This document shows, piece by piece, positions 1-8,824 of a stretch of 43,776 nt of DNA. A model generated the notes under the pieces. That model had not been told where the DNA came from. It saw nothing but the letters and a program-made list of their open reading frames with translations, and searched no databases. Position numbers and translations under genes: made by a program. Where the stretch lies: the NCBI GenBank assembly GCA_013299105.1, contig JAAFJY010000024.1, positions 1 through 43,776 of the forward strand, read 5' to 3'. How positions within the stretch are numbered: position 1 is the stretch's first letter; every line of letters begins with the position of its first letter. Source of the stretch: Chitinophagales bacterium (GTDB taxonomy: Bacteria > Bacteroidota > Bacteroidia > Chitinophagales > Saprospiraceae).

Positions 1-61
1 CTTTTATCTGCTCTAAACCCTTGATTAAATCATTTAGCCGATTGGGATTGGATGGTTCCAT
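1..61 (-). CDS. 5' end of an unidentified gene running off the left edge
   Basis: On the minus strand an ATG at 61 opens a frame of 20 codons (MEPSNPNRLNDLIKGLEQIK) that stays open to the window edge. It is preceded by an A-rich leader typical of Bacteroidota start sites. Its polar, helix-like composition is protein-like, but 61 nt is too little to name a family. The frame could be open by chance. If real, it lies downstream of and in the same direction as the lipoprotein gene at 183-830. Confidence 0.3.
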   Translation of the reverse strand, partial: MEPSNPNRLNDLIKGLEQIK

Positions 62-182
62 CTTTTTGATGACAAAATAGCTTTAAACCTCTTAATTTAA
101 TAGGATTTTAATGCGTTTGCCCTGGGACGTGTTGGTCTTAAACTCAATACGAATACATACACTTTGTCACACAGACTTCTTT

Positions 183-830
183 TCATTTCATCTTATTCAG
201 CTGTTCGTATCTGAATTTAATTTGGCTTTCATGCATAAGAATGTTTTCACACAAAGCTTCCATTTTATCATATCTTGGAGAACCTCGCCCAACTAATTTG
301 TATGATTTTTTATTGCACTTTTCCGCTTTTGGCCTATTCCCTTCCAAGAGAAATGCATACCCATCCAATACATCTTTGGTTACTCGAAAATCTTCTGCAG
401 TCCAAAAATCAAATTCATAAATCATTTTTTCCAACTCATTCCATTCTTCTTCGTCAACTCTAATTCGATATTCTTTACAATCTTCAAACCATTCTTTTTT
501 TGATTTACATTTTACACTTATCGAATAGCTTCCAACTTTTTTTTCAAATTTCACCGATTTCCCATATCCATGAGAAGAGTAAAATTGTAAATGATATGCT
601 TCATGATTTAATCCCTTAACTGAGCTTTCATCAAATCTTTCAAGTAAAATTTCTTGATAATCAAATGCTTCTCTTAGCAAGGAAGAGTCAACTGTTTCTG
701 CTAAATATTCTTCGCTCGCATATTTTTGGCATTCTGCTCTATCTTGGAATTTGCTTTGACAGCTTATTGCAAAAATTGAAAAGAGAATTAAACAAAAAGA
801 ATTTATTTTTCTTGTTATTCCATTTCTCAT
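183..830 (-). CDS. Orphan lipoprotein, function unknown
   Basis: A 215-aa protein with a basic N-terminus, a hydrophobic stretch at about residues 10-23 and a lipobox-like AISC, so probably a lipoprotein with Cys24 as the lipidated residue. The mature part is highly charged (Glu/Lys-rich), with scattered cysteines and no motif I recognise. Its DNA is visibly more AT-rich than the WG-repeat gene just upstream, with many AAA, GAA and TTT codons, so recent acquisition is possible. It follows the WG gene by about 30 bp on the same strand and could be co-transcribed with it. I do not assign a function. Confidence 0.6.
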   Translation of the reverse strand: MRNGITRKINSFCLILFSIFAISCQSKFQDRAECQKYASEEYLAETVDSSLLREAFDYQEILLERFDESSVKGLNHEAYHLQFYSSHGYGKSVKFEKKVGSYSISVKCKSKKEWFEDCKEYRIRVDEEEWNELEKMIYEFDFWTAEDFRVTKDVLDGYAFLLEGNRPKAEKCNKKSYKLVGRGSPRYDKMEALCENILMHESQIKFRYEQLNKMK

Positions 831-861
831 CTCGATTTTCTTTTGCTGTGTTTATCCCCCC

Positions 862-3800
862 TCAATTCGACAAACTCCAAATCCAATTCCCCCCAGCGTC
901 AAAATACCCGATTTTATCGCCTTGCTCTACCCGGAAAACCCCCTGTCCAGCGTAGCGGATGTACTCAAAATCAGGCCCCACGATCAGGTCGCCTTTAAGG
1001 TTGGATAGGCCATTGAAGCCGTCGATGCGGACCTTGGCGTAGCCGTTTTCGAAGCGCTCAATTTGGCTGTATTTGGGGGTCACGAGCTCCATGCCCCGGC
1101 GGTTGATGATGCCCCATTTGCCGTTGATTTGCACCACTGCCACGCCGTGGTGGTAGGTGCCCGCTTTTTGGAAATAGCCATTGTACATGCCCGCGTGCTC
1201 GGTGATGTAGTAAAAGCGGTATTGCTCGTCGCGTGCCAGGCCTAGGCCCTCGCTGAAGCCCAGTAGGCGGTTCATGCCGGGCTCGATCACCAGTTTTCCG
1301 TCTTGGTCCACCAGGCCCGTTTTGCGGCTGCCTTGCAGTACGATGGCCCGACCGTCGGAGTAATCCTGGCAGCGGGTGAAACTGAATTCTGAAACTTGCT
1401 CGCCGCTGGCACTGATGTAACCGCAGGCACCATCCTTGTAAACGGCAGCCCGGCCCTCCGAAAAAGGTTCGGCCCGGTTGTAATGCGTTTCGATTTTGAG
1501 TTTGCCGCTGGTGTCGATGTAGCCGTAGTGGTTGTTGCGCCGTACCACGGCCATGTTTTCCTGAAAAGCCTGGATTTCGTCGTAGGTTTGGTTGATGATG
1601 GGCAAACCCTGCCGATTGATCAGGGTTTGACGCTTGCCGTCATCCGATGCGGCGGCTACCGCCAGGCCGTGTTGGTTAAAAGCGCTGATGCTGTGGTAAC
1701 GCGGGCGCAAAACCCAGTTGTTTTGCCGATCAATCAAGCCCCAGCGCTCCAGGATGCGCACCCTGGCAATGCCTTTTTCAAAATCCTGGGCTTCGTCGTA
1801 TATCGCGGGGATTTCCCAGTGGTCTTTGGTGTTGATGTAGCCGTAGCCTTTTTCGGTTTGCACCATCGCCATGCCGCCCTGGAATTTACCAGCGGACTTG
1901 TACTTGAAATCCACGACCACATTGCCTTGCTTGTCGATGTAGCCCCAAAAACGCCCCAATTTTGCCGCAGCCAGGCCCTCCGAAAAATCATTGACCTGGC
2001 GGAACCGGCAAGGAATGACCTCCAAGCCCTCGTTGTTGGCATAACCCCAGAGACCCGCCCGCATCACCGCCAGGCGGTCTTCGCGAAACGAGCCAATCTG
2101 GTCGTACATGGCCCCTACCGCCAGTTGCCCCAGGGTGTCAATCAGGCCGTATTTGGGCTTTTGCACGTAGAGGCGAATGATCTTGTTGTCGGTATTTTCC
2201 AGGAAATGAATCTCGTCGTAATTGCAGGGAATGACCTGCTTGCCCTGGCGATTGACCACCCCCCACTTGCTGCCACATTTCACAATGCCTACTTCATTGA
2301 CCAGGTCAAGGGCGTAATCGTACTGGGGTTTGATGCGCAAATTGGCGGCGGTATCGAGGTAGCCCCACTGGCATTCATCACAGACCAGGCGGGCGTTGTC
2401 GCGAAACAATTGATCGTACTGGGTGAAGTCCATCATGCGGGATGGTGCTTGCAAATCACTCAAAAACTCCTGCAAATTGCCCAGGTCTTCATCGGGTTTC
2501 ATGCTGCCCGACAAGCGACCCACAAAACTCATGCGGGCCAAGCCATGCCGAAAGGGGCCAATAAAAGCGTACTGGTCGGGGCGCAACAAGCCATTTTTTT
2601 CCAAAAGGGCAAACTTGCCATTGGCCAAATAACAGCGGGCAAAACGATTGCCCTGGCGGTAGTCTTCCAGAAAAATATGCCAGTAATTCAGGTCGGTGAC
2701 CAAAGCTCCGAGCTTATTGTCCACCAAGCCCATCACGTAATCAAAGCGGTAAGTGGTGCGCTCGTATTCCAGTTCTTTGGGGCTAAAAAGGCTTACCAAG
2801 GTTATGCCCAGCTCTTTTTCGACCTGGATGCGGGCAAAGGTAGGCGCGATCTGCGCAACTCCATTTTCGACATTGCGCAGGCCCCAGCGGTCCTCTTTGG
2901 TCGAAAAAAACCATTCGTACTGGTCCAGGATGTAGCCCGATTCGTCTTTTTCTTTTACCCGATCCGTTTTGTTTTTACTGCCGCTGACTTTGATGCGGTA
3001 GTGGTTGTTCAGTTTCTGATCCGACAACAGCTCTCCCTCTTCGCTGAAGCGCAGGAGGTCGAGGGATTCGCTGGCATTGCTGCTGCTGGTGGTCTGATAG
3101 GCGCGGGCCTGGCCTTCTTCTAGTTCGATTTTCAGGTAGCGAGGTTCCACCAGAACCTTGCCTTTGTAGTTGAGGATGCCAAATTTGCCATCTTTTTTAA
3201 ACAGACCAACTGCGGCTTTGGGCGGCGCAATGTATTCGTAGTCAAACTTCGTCAGTTCCTTGTCGCCGCTTTCCACCAAGGCCCATTGGCCATTTTTGTA
3301 GGCCCGAAAAGTCGAGCCCTGGTACAATTGGATCTCATCGTACAACACCGACAAAACACCCCGTCCGCACCAATCGATCAAACCCAGGTGTAAGCCTTTT
3401 TTGACCATCACATAACGGGTAGTCAATGGATAATACTCATCGTGTTGCAAGTTGCCGTTGATGATGCCTTTACAGATGCTTGAAAAGAGAAATTGCTTGT
3501 TCTGGTGTTGAAAAACGAAATAATTGTCAGACAAGCGGCGGTATTGATCAAAACGCAAGGGGGCCAGCATGGCTCCGTGACGGTCGATCAGGCCCCAGAG
3601 TGAGTTTTTGCGGTAAAAAAACAAACTGTCGTTCTGTAGGTCAATTTCTTCAGCACTGGGAGCGAGAATTTCCTTGCCATCAAGCAGGCAGATCCCGTGC
3701 TTACCTTCCAGCGTGGTTTGCAAATACCGATTCAATTTGAGTTGGATGTCATCAAAACGGGGCTGTACCAAAACCCGGCCATCGCGCTGGACAACGCCCC

Positions 3801-4197
3801 ATTTTTTTTGCCAACGATAGGCCAGGTCGCCATTTTCAAGCAGGGAAAGGCGGTCGTAGCCCTTGGGCAAGATTACTTTTCCACTCAAATTGACCACCAT
3901 CCACTGACCTTGGTCCATGACGGTGACCAAGGTCGAATCTAAAACCCGGAGGTCCTCGTATTGGGGTTGCAGGACTTCCTGGCCTTTTTTGTTGAGCAGA
4001 CCCACTTTTCCGCCCCTTTGCATCACCGCGTAGCCATAGTTGCGAAAATCACCGATCGCCTCGTACAGGGCTTGGATCACTACCTTGCCCTCATTGTTGA
4101 TCAGGCCCCAACGGTTGTTGATCTTCACCGGAAACAGGGTTTGTCCGAAGGAAGCATGAGCAAGGAATGCCAGAATAAGCAAGGCGGTTAAACGCAT
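862..4197 (-). CDS. Secreted WG-repeat protein, 1111 aa
   Basis: A signal peptide (MRLTALLILAFLAHASFGQ) is followed almost entirely by WG repeats. These are units of roughly 45-50 residues with the pattern xxWGhIdxxGxhVhxxxYDxI, for example NRWGLINNEGKVV, KKWGVVQRDGRVL, GKWGIINRRGMEL. I see about two dozen units, some decayed, with a less regular stretch around residues 380-600. WG (KWG leptospira-type) repeats are common in Bacteroidota exported proteins; their molecular role is unsettled, probably beta-propeller or solenoid binding. There is no catalytic motif and no T9SS C-terminal domain, so a periplasmic or outer-membrane-associated location is likely. The repeat codon pattern creates a 575-codon open frame on the opposite strand, which I regard as a shadow. 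Confidence 0.85.
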   Translation of the reverse strand: MRLTALLILAFLAHASFGQTLFPVKINNRWGLINNEGKVVIQALYEAIGDFRNYGYAVMQRGGKVGLLNKKGQEVLQPQYEDLRVLDSTLVTVMDQGQWMVVNLSGKVILPKGYDRLSLLENGDLAYRWQKKWGVVQRDGRVLVQPRFDDIQLKLNRYLQTTLEGKHGICLLDGKEILAPSAEEIDLQNDSLFFYRKNSLWGLIDRHGAMLAPLRFDQYRRLSDNYFVFQHQNKQFLFSSICKGIINGNLQHDEYYPLTTRYVMVKKGLHLGLIDWCGRGVLSVLYDEIQLYQGSTFRAYKNGQWALVESGDKELTKFDYEYIAPPKAAVGLFKKDGKFGILNYKGKVLVEPRYLKIELEEGQARAYQTTSSSNASESLDLLRFSEEGELLSDQKLNNHYRIKVSGSKNKTDRVKEKDESGYILDQYEWFFSTKEDRWGLRNVENGVAQIAPTFARIQVEKELGITLVSLFSPKELEYERTTYRFDYVMGLVDNKLGALVTDLNYWHIFLEDYRQGNRFARCYLANGKFALLEKNGLLRPDQYAFIGPFRHGLARMSFVGRLSGSMKPDEDLGNLQEFLSDLQAPSRMMDFTQYDQLFRDNARLVCDECQWGYLDTAANLRIKPQYDYALDLVNEVGIVKCGSKWGVVNRQGKQVIPCNYDEIHFLENTDNKIIRLYVQKPKYGLIDTLGQLAVGAMYDQIGSFREDRLAVMRAGLWGYANNEGLEVIPCRFRQVNDFSEGLAAAKLGRFWGYIDKQGNVVVDFKYKSAGKFQGGMAMVQTEKGYGYINTKDHWEIPAIYDEAQDFEKGIARVRILERWGLIDRQNNWVLRPRYHSISAFNQHGLAVAAASDDGKRQTLINRQGLPIINQTYDEIQAFQENMAVVRRNNHYGYIDTSGKLKIETHYNRAEPFSEGRAAVYKDGACGYISASGEQVSEFSFTRCQDYSDGRAIVLQGSRKTGLVDQDGKLVIEPGMNRLLGFSEGLGLARDEQYRFYYITEHAGMYNGYFQKAGTYHHGVAVVQINGKWGIINRRGMELVTPKYSQIERFENGYAKVRIDGFNGLSNLKGDLIVGPDFEYIRYAGQGVFRVEQGDKIGYFDAGGNWIWSLSN

Positions 4198-4391
4198 AAC
4201 GAATGGAGTGTACGGGGGTCCATCGATTCTGGGAAAGAAAGACAGACAGACTGGTTGTGGGCAATTTACTGTTTTTTCGGGGTGAATACCTCGAAAGACT
4301 TTGCAGTATTAACGCAATTCTATTTAATAAATTTTAATTTGAAAAATGGACTTCTGAACTTTAACAAGCGGATGGCAGAAAGGTTGGAAAA

Positions 4392-7300
4392 TTAACGCAG
4401 CAATAACATTTTTTGCGCAGTTACAAAACCCGGTGTTTCAAGGGTGTAAACCAAGAGGCCGCTGGAAATGAGCTGTTGTTGAGAAATTTCAATAAAATTG
4501 CTACCAGCTGAAAAATCTTTTTCCAAGCGGAACAAAAGTTTGCCGGAGAGGTCTTTTACGCAGAAAATACCGTGCGCAGCTTGTGGAAGATCAAAACGGA
4601 CCTGGGTTTGCTCCCGGAAGGGGTTGGGGATGTTTTGGAAAAGGGTTGGGGAGTTGGTTGGATTGATGGCATGACCAGTCACATTGGCCTTGTTCCAGAG
4701 TAGTTGCAATGGGTAAACGCTCAAATCCTGGTCGTACAGTTCCGCTTTCATGTCGGTACCCAAGCTGAGCATTTTTGACAATGCACCTGCCTGTTTTGCT
4801 TTGAATCGAAGCGTGGGCAGTGTTTCATCCAACCCATTCCTTGGATGCACATAGCTGAAACGGATCGTTTCGCCGTCCACCATATAATCCAAGCCGGGAA
4901 TTTTTTCAATTTGTACCAATTCCAAGGCCGCAGACTGGAAACGGAGGGCTAATTGCCAACCTTTTGCTTGCAACTGAGCTGGCAGGTCAAGCTTCAAGTC
5001 AATCACTTGTGCAAAATACAAGTCCCGGTCCAGGGTGCTCAAGCTGATTGGGGCATTGCGGATTTCGGGCGTACCCAAGTTTAATTTTACGTCACCATTG
5101 ATGTCGCCCATTTTGATGCCGATGAAGTCAACCCCAGTGCGTTCCCCTTCCAGGCTATTGAGCTGTAAAAAATTGGGATAAGGTTCCTTGAGTGGATCCA
5201 GCGGATTGGCAAAGCGGTAACTGGCGGGAATAAAACGCCAGCTCGGCACATTTTTGAAACGACTGTCAATGAACAAGACCAGTTTGCGGATCTGAATCAT
5301 GTCCAAAGTGGAGACAAAACCTGAGGAATCCACATCGGCTGCGATGAATTGGTAGGGCGAATCAAAAGGAAGTTCGCCCAGGATGTGCATGTTGATCAGT
5401 ACCAAATCGCGGGTAGTGACCCCCGACAGGTAAGGCCCCTCAAAGCTGGGCTGCAAGCGATAATCCTGGCGATTGGAAAGGTTGTTGAAGCTGTATTTGC
5501 CGTCACTACCTACAGCAGCTTGGCTATTTTGACTTCCAGTCAGTTTGATTTCGGCGCCAACAACGGGGTTTCCCTGGCGACTCAAAATAGTACCAGCGAT
5601 GGAAGTTGTGCCTGGTTTGGGGCACAGGTTGAAGCGCGTATCACGCACCAAAACGTAGGTTTCGCAAAAGCCTGCGTTGCCGTTTTCATCCCAGGCATAA
5701 ATGTAAACCAGCACACTAGGGCGGTCGTCACAAGTAAAATTGACGCCCGTTTTGCTTGGATCGGGTTTTTCTTTGCCGCTTTCGATGCGGTCGGCACGGT
5801 GGATGGAATAAGCTACGATTTTTGAGCAATCTTTGGCTTCACCCGCGATCATGTCTTTGGCAAAAAGCCCAGCAGAAGCAATATCTAAGTCGCCATCACC
5901 ATCCATGTCTTCAGGCTGGGGCAGGGGCTGCAAATCGACTACGATGCCATTTACACACAGTGGTTGAGGCCCTTTTTTGTCAATGATACTGATGGGGAAA
6001 TCGTAGCTGGTTTCGTTGCCACAAGCATCCCGTGCAGTAATTTTAAAAATGTGACGGCCCAAGGGGAATCGCCCTACGATGCGGTAACGCGGAAAAGTGC
6101 CACTGAGGGCCGATGAAGTCACGTTTTGGTCGATGATGCCATCCGAGTTTTGGTCAAATTCAACCCCAACTACCAAGTCTTTTGCCCCGCAATTTTCTGC
6201 TACCGCAAAAGAAATATTCACATCACCAGAACAATTGTCATAGCGCCCCTGGAATTCGGAGCCGCTGAAAACAGTAATTTTTGGGGCCTCCCGGTCGATG
6301 ACTTTGATCACCTGGGTATATTCCCACAAGCCCGTAGAAGTCAAACTGGCTCGCTCGTCGCTGTTGATCCAGTGGCCTTTGGCATCGGGAATGTTGTTTT
6401 TTTCATCACTGTCGCGGTCGATGTAGGTCTTTCCATCCGGGCGGAGCAGCAGCCAAAAGCCTTGATCGCCCCGGTAGCCATTGCCGTCCACGTCGCGATC
6501 CAAGATGATAGGTTTGGCTCCATCTTTCAATTCACACCAACTGCTTACCTGGTAAGTTCGCAAAACCTGGTAGCACTCGTTACCCGTCGACTCCACTTTT
6601 TTGTCAATCACATTGAAGGACAAAACATTACAACCGTTTTGAAGATTGGGCAAAACTTTAGAAGGAGAAGGCACACAATTGACGGTGGTATCGGGAGGGA
6701 AATACACGGCGTAGTCACGGATGGTTTGTACTTCGATTTTTTGCTCCACGATTGGCCCCCTCAGTTCATTGGCCTGCCCTTGGTTTTTCACGGCCTGCCA
6801 GCGACGGGTGAAGGTACCCACGCCGCAGTTGTTGGTTTGGCTGGTGGGGTTCAATTCGATTACTTTGGCCCTTTCACAAAGGTCATTAACCGTTTTGGCG
6901 ATGCCATATAAACTGAGCTTATTGGGATTGAACTCGGTGCAAAGCATGGCCGTATCCTGCGGAGCTTGGAGCAAAGGAATGTCGAAATCTTGGATCAAAA
7001 CACGGGCATTGCAAGTGCTGCGATTGCCAGCCGCATCTTCTAAAACCAAGACTATTTCTATTTGTTTTTCAGCATCACAACAGGAAAAATTCAAGGTGTC
7101 GCTGGCTTTGGTGTAAAATTGATTTCCCAGCTGTACCAAGCCATCGCCCAAGTCCAGGCGGCCATTTTTATTTTGGTCAAAATCAGTCAAGCAAGTATTG
7201 TCAACCGAACGTTGGGCCAGGTACTTTTTGACATTGCAATTGTCGTTAGATCCAGCGTCGATTGCACTCGCTGCCAATTTTACCCGTCCTTTTTGCAAAA

Positions 7301-8606
7301 CCAATTTCAAGCTTTGCTGACAACGCGCAATGGGTGCAGTCAGGTCTTTCACCACAAAATAAATCGAATCCAAGCGGGTGTTTTGGCATTCGTCTTTGAT
7401 TTCGAGCAGCAGGCGGTGTTTGCCCAAAGGCAGGTTGCTGATCAGGCCATTGTTCTGCGGGTAAGTTTGTGTTTGCCAACTTGAATCACCAGTACTTGGT
7501 AAATAGGTTTTGACCTGTCCTTTGATCGTAAAGTTACTGCAATCGCTGATGCCCAAGCCCCATTCCCTGGACAAAACCCCTGGGTTCAGGCTCAAGGTAG
7601 CGGTACAGGACAGGGGTTGAACCGCAAGCGTTTTGGCACCAGCTGTAATGCTGGTAATTGGGGCCTGTAAGTCGCCAATGCGAACGAGAACCGTGTCCGT
7701 TTTCAAAATTTGACCAGAACAAGATTCCAAAATACGGAACACCTGTGTGCTGCTGCGGCCCCTTTGACAAAGCAACCGTTCGGTATTTTGCAGGTCCAAA
7801 CTCAAACCGTAGCGGTCTTGGTCGAGCAAAATGCTATCGCCAATGAGATTCAGCCAGAAAGGAAAATAAGTTTTGGGCGGTATGGACAGCGGAGTACAAG
7901 TGTGCTGCTCTTGGTTGGGCCAGGTTTTCAGTATGCTCAAATCAGGTTTGGCAAAAACAATGACTTGGAGGGTGTCGGCTACCTGGCCTGCAGCATCAAT
8001 GGCTTGGAATTTGCGGTGAATTTTAGCATAAAAACTGCTGTCGCAAGGGGCCATTTCCAGGCTATCGCTGATGGAGGTCCTCAAACTAGCGGGGCAGTTG
8101 TCGCTGAACTTGACCTGACCAGTGTAATAAGGACTCTTGGTGTCTTCCCAAGAGCTGCTTTTTTCAAAAACCTGGAAAATATCGTAGGCGTACAGTTCGG
8201 GTTGCTGCCAGTCAAGCGACTCAATTTTTACAGGAAAAGTATCCCTGGCCTCCAGACTGCCCCGACAAAAAACGCTGTTGGTGGCTTTGGTTCGCACCAA
8301 GTACTGGAAACGACCCGCTGCATCAATTTGGCCCAGATTGAAAGGATTGCCATCAAGTACCACCAGCTCGTAAACTGACCAGTCGGTATTGGCATCGCCT
8401 CCGTTGAGTACTTGCTGAGGCTCGATTTGAAGTTTGCAGGAATTGTCAAAATAGAAATTCAAAGAATCGCGACAAGCCACTGAAATAGGTGGTGGAGCAA
8501 GATTTGCGCTTGGCATCAGCCATGACAATGGCCTTTGGGCGAAGGTCGTCGCGAGAGCCCAAATTACCAATTGATGAGACCATGAAATGTCGTCCAAAAA
8601 GCGCAT
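4392..8606 (-). CDS. Giant T9SS-exported surface protein with dockerin- and cohesin-like domains (about 1404 aa)
   Basis: I place the start at ATG 8606, because MRFLDDISWSHQLVIW... opens a signal-peptide-like segment ending near TTFAQ; the frame stays open upstream to 8696. The body holds divergent HYR/Ig-like domains, recognised by recurring 'D..APxaxC' starts, SNDNCN and 'DaaGNxxxC' ends. A middle module carries PIILDRDVDGNG, YIDRDSDEKNNIPDA and EYTQVIKVIDREAPKI. Near the C-terminus are a carboxypeptidase-regulatory-like fold (TTSIAGTILSRQGNPVVG), a dockerin-like pair with calcium-loop DVDSSGFVSTLD, a cohesin-like beta domain and a type A T9SS sorting domain beginning FQNIPNPFREQTQV. It should be secreted through the Por system and attached to the surface. 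It is a shorter paralogue of the adjacent 8825-17209 gene, suggesting tandem duplication. Adhesion or matrix roles are inferred, not shown. Confidence 0.85.
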   Translation of the reverse strand: MRFLDDISWSHQLVIWALATTFAQRPLSWLMPSANLAPPPISVACRDSLNFYFDNSCKLQIEPQQVLNGGDANTDWSVYELVVLDGNPFNLGQIDAAGRFQYLVRTKATNSVFCRGSLEARDTFPVKIESLDWQQPELYAYDIFQVFEKSSSWEDTKSPYYTGQVKFSDNCPASLRTSISDSLEMAPCDSSFYAKIHRKFQAIDAAGQVADTLQVIVFAKPDLSILKTWPNQEQHTCTPLSIPPKTYFPFWLNLIGDSILLDQDRYGLSLDLQNTERLLCQRGRSSTQVFRILESCSGQILKTDTVLVRIGDLQAPITSITAGAKTLAVQPLSCTATLSLNPGVLSREWGLGISDCSNFTIKGQVKTYLPSTGDSSWQTQTYPQNNGLISNLPLGKHRLLLEIKDECQNTRLDSIYFVVKDLTAPIARCQQSLKLVLQKGRVKLAASAIDAGSNDNCNVKKYLAQRSVDNTCLTDFDQNKNGRLDLGDGLVQLGNQFYTKASDTLNFSCCDAEKQIEIVLVLEDAAGNRSTCNARVLIQDFDIPLLQAPQDTAMLCTEFNPNKLSLYGIAKTVNDLCERAKVIELNPTSQTNNCGVGTFTRRWQAVKNQGQANELRGPIVEQKIEVQTIRDYAVYFPPDTTVNCVPSPSKVLPNLQNGCNVLSFNVIDKKVESTGNECYQVLRTYQVSSWCELKDGAKPIILDRDVDGNGYRGDQGFWLLLRPDGKTYIDRDSDEKNNIPDAKGHWINSDERASLTSTGLWEYTQVIKVIDREAPKITVFSGSEFQGRYDNCSGDVNISFAVAENCGAKDLVVGVEFDQNSDGIIDQNVTSSALSGTFPRYRIVGRFPLGRHIFKITARDACGNETSYDFPISIIDKKGPQPLCVNGIVVDLQPLPQPEDMDGDGDLDIASAGLFAKDMIAGEAKDCSKIVAYSIHRADRIESGKEKPDPSKTGVNFTCDDRPSVLVYIYAWDENGNAGFCETYVLVRDTRFNLCPKPGTTSIAGTILSRQGNPVVGAEIKLTGSQNSQAAVGSDGKYSFNNLSNRQDYRLQPSFEGPYLSGVTTRDLVLINMHILGELPFDSPYQFIAADVDSSGFVSTLDMIQIRKLVLFIDSRFKNVPSWRFIPASYRFANPLDPLKEPYPNFLQLNSLEGERTGVDFIGIKMGDINGDVKLNLGTPEIRNAPISLSTLDRDLYFAQVIDLKLDLPAQLQAKGWQLALRFQSAALELVQIEKIPGLDYMVDGETIRFSYVHPRNGLDETLPTLRFKAKQAGALSKMLSLGTDMKAELYDQDLSVYPLQLLWNKANVTGHAINPTNSPTLFQNIPNPFREQTQVRFDLPQAAHGIFCVKDLSGKLLFRLEKDFSAGSNFIEISQQQLISSGLLVYTLETPGFVTAQKMLLLR

Positions 8607-8824
8607 TACTTTGTCAGTTAGACTTGGGTCGAAGCAGCGGATTTGACTCCAAACCCTCCGACCCAAGCCTAGGCGGTATGCAATAGCCAAGTGCATTATC
8701 TTATTAGGAAAAACCGTTCCCCGTTAAAACCATGCCGTATGCTCAACAAAACGCTCTACCGCAAAGTTAAGCAAAGGGCTTGAATAAGCTACATATTGAA
8801 GGCATTCTTTTTTTGTCGGCTCAA

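Noticed and set aside
1396-3123. 575-codon open frame on the plus strand opposite the WG-repeat gene
   Set aside because: It mirrors the repetitive codon pattern of the WG repeats. It has no signal, motif or start context of its own, and the minus-strand protein is clearly real.
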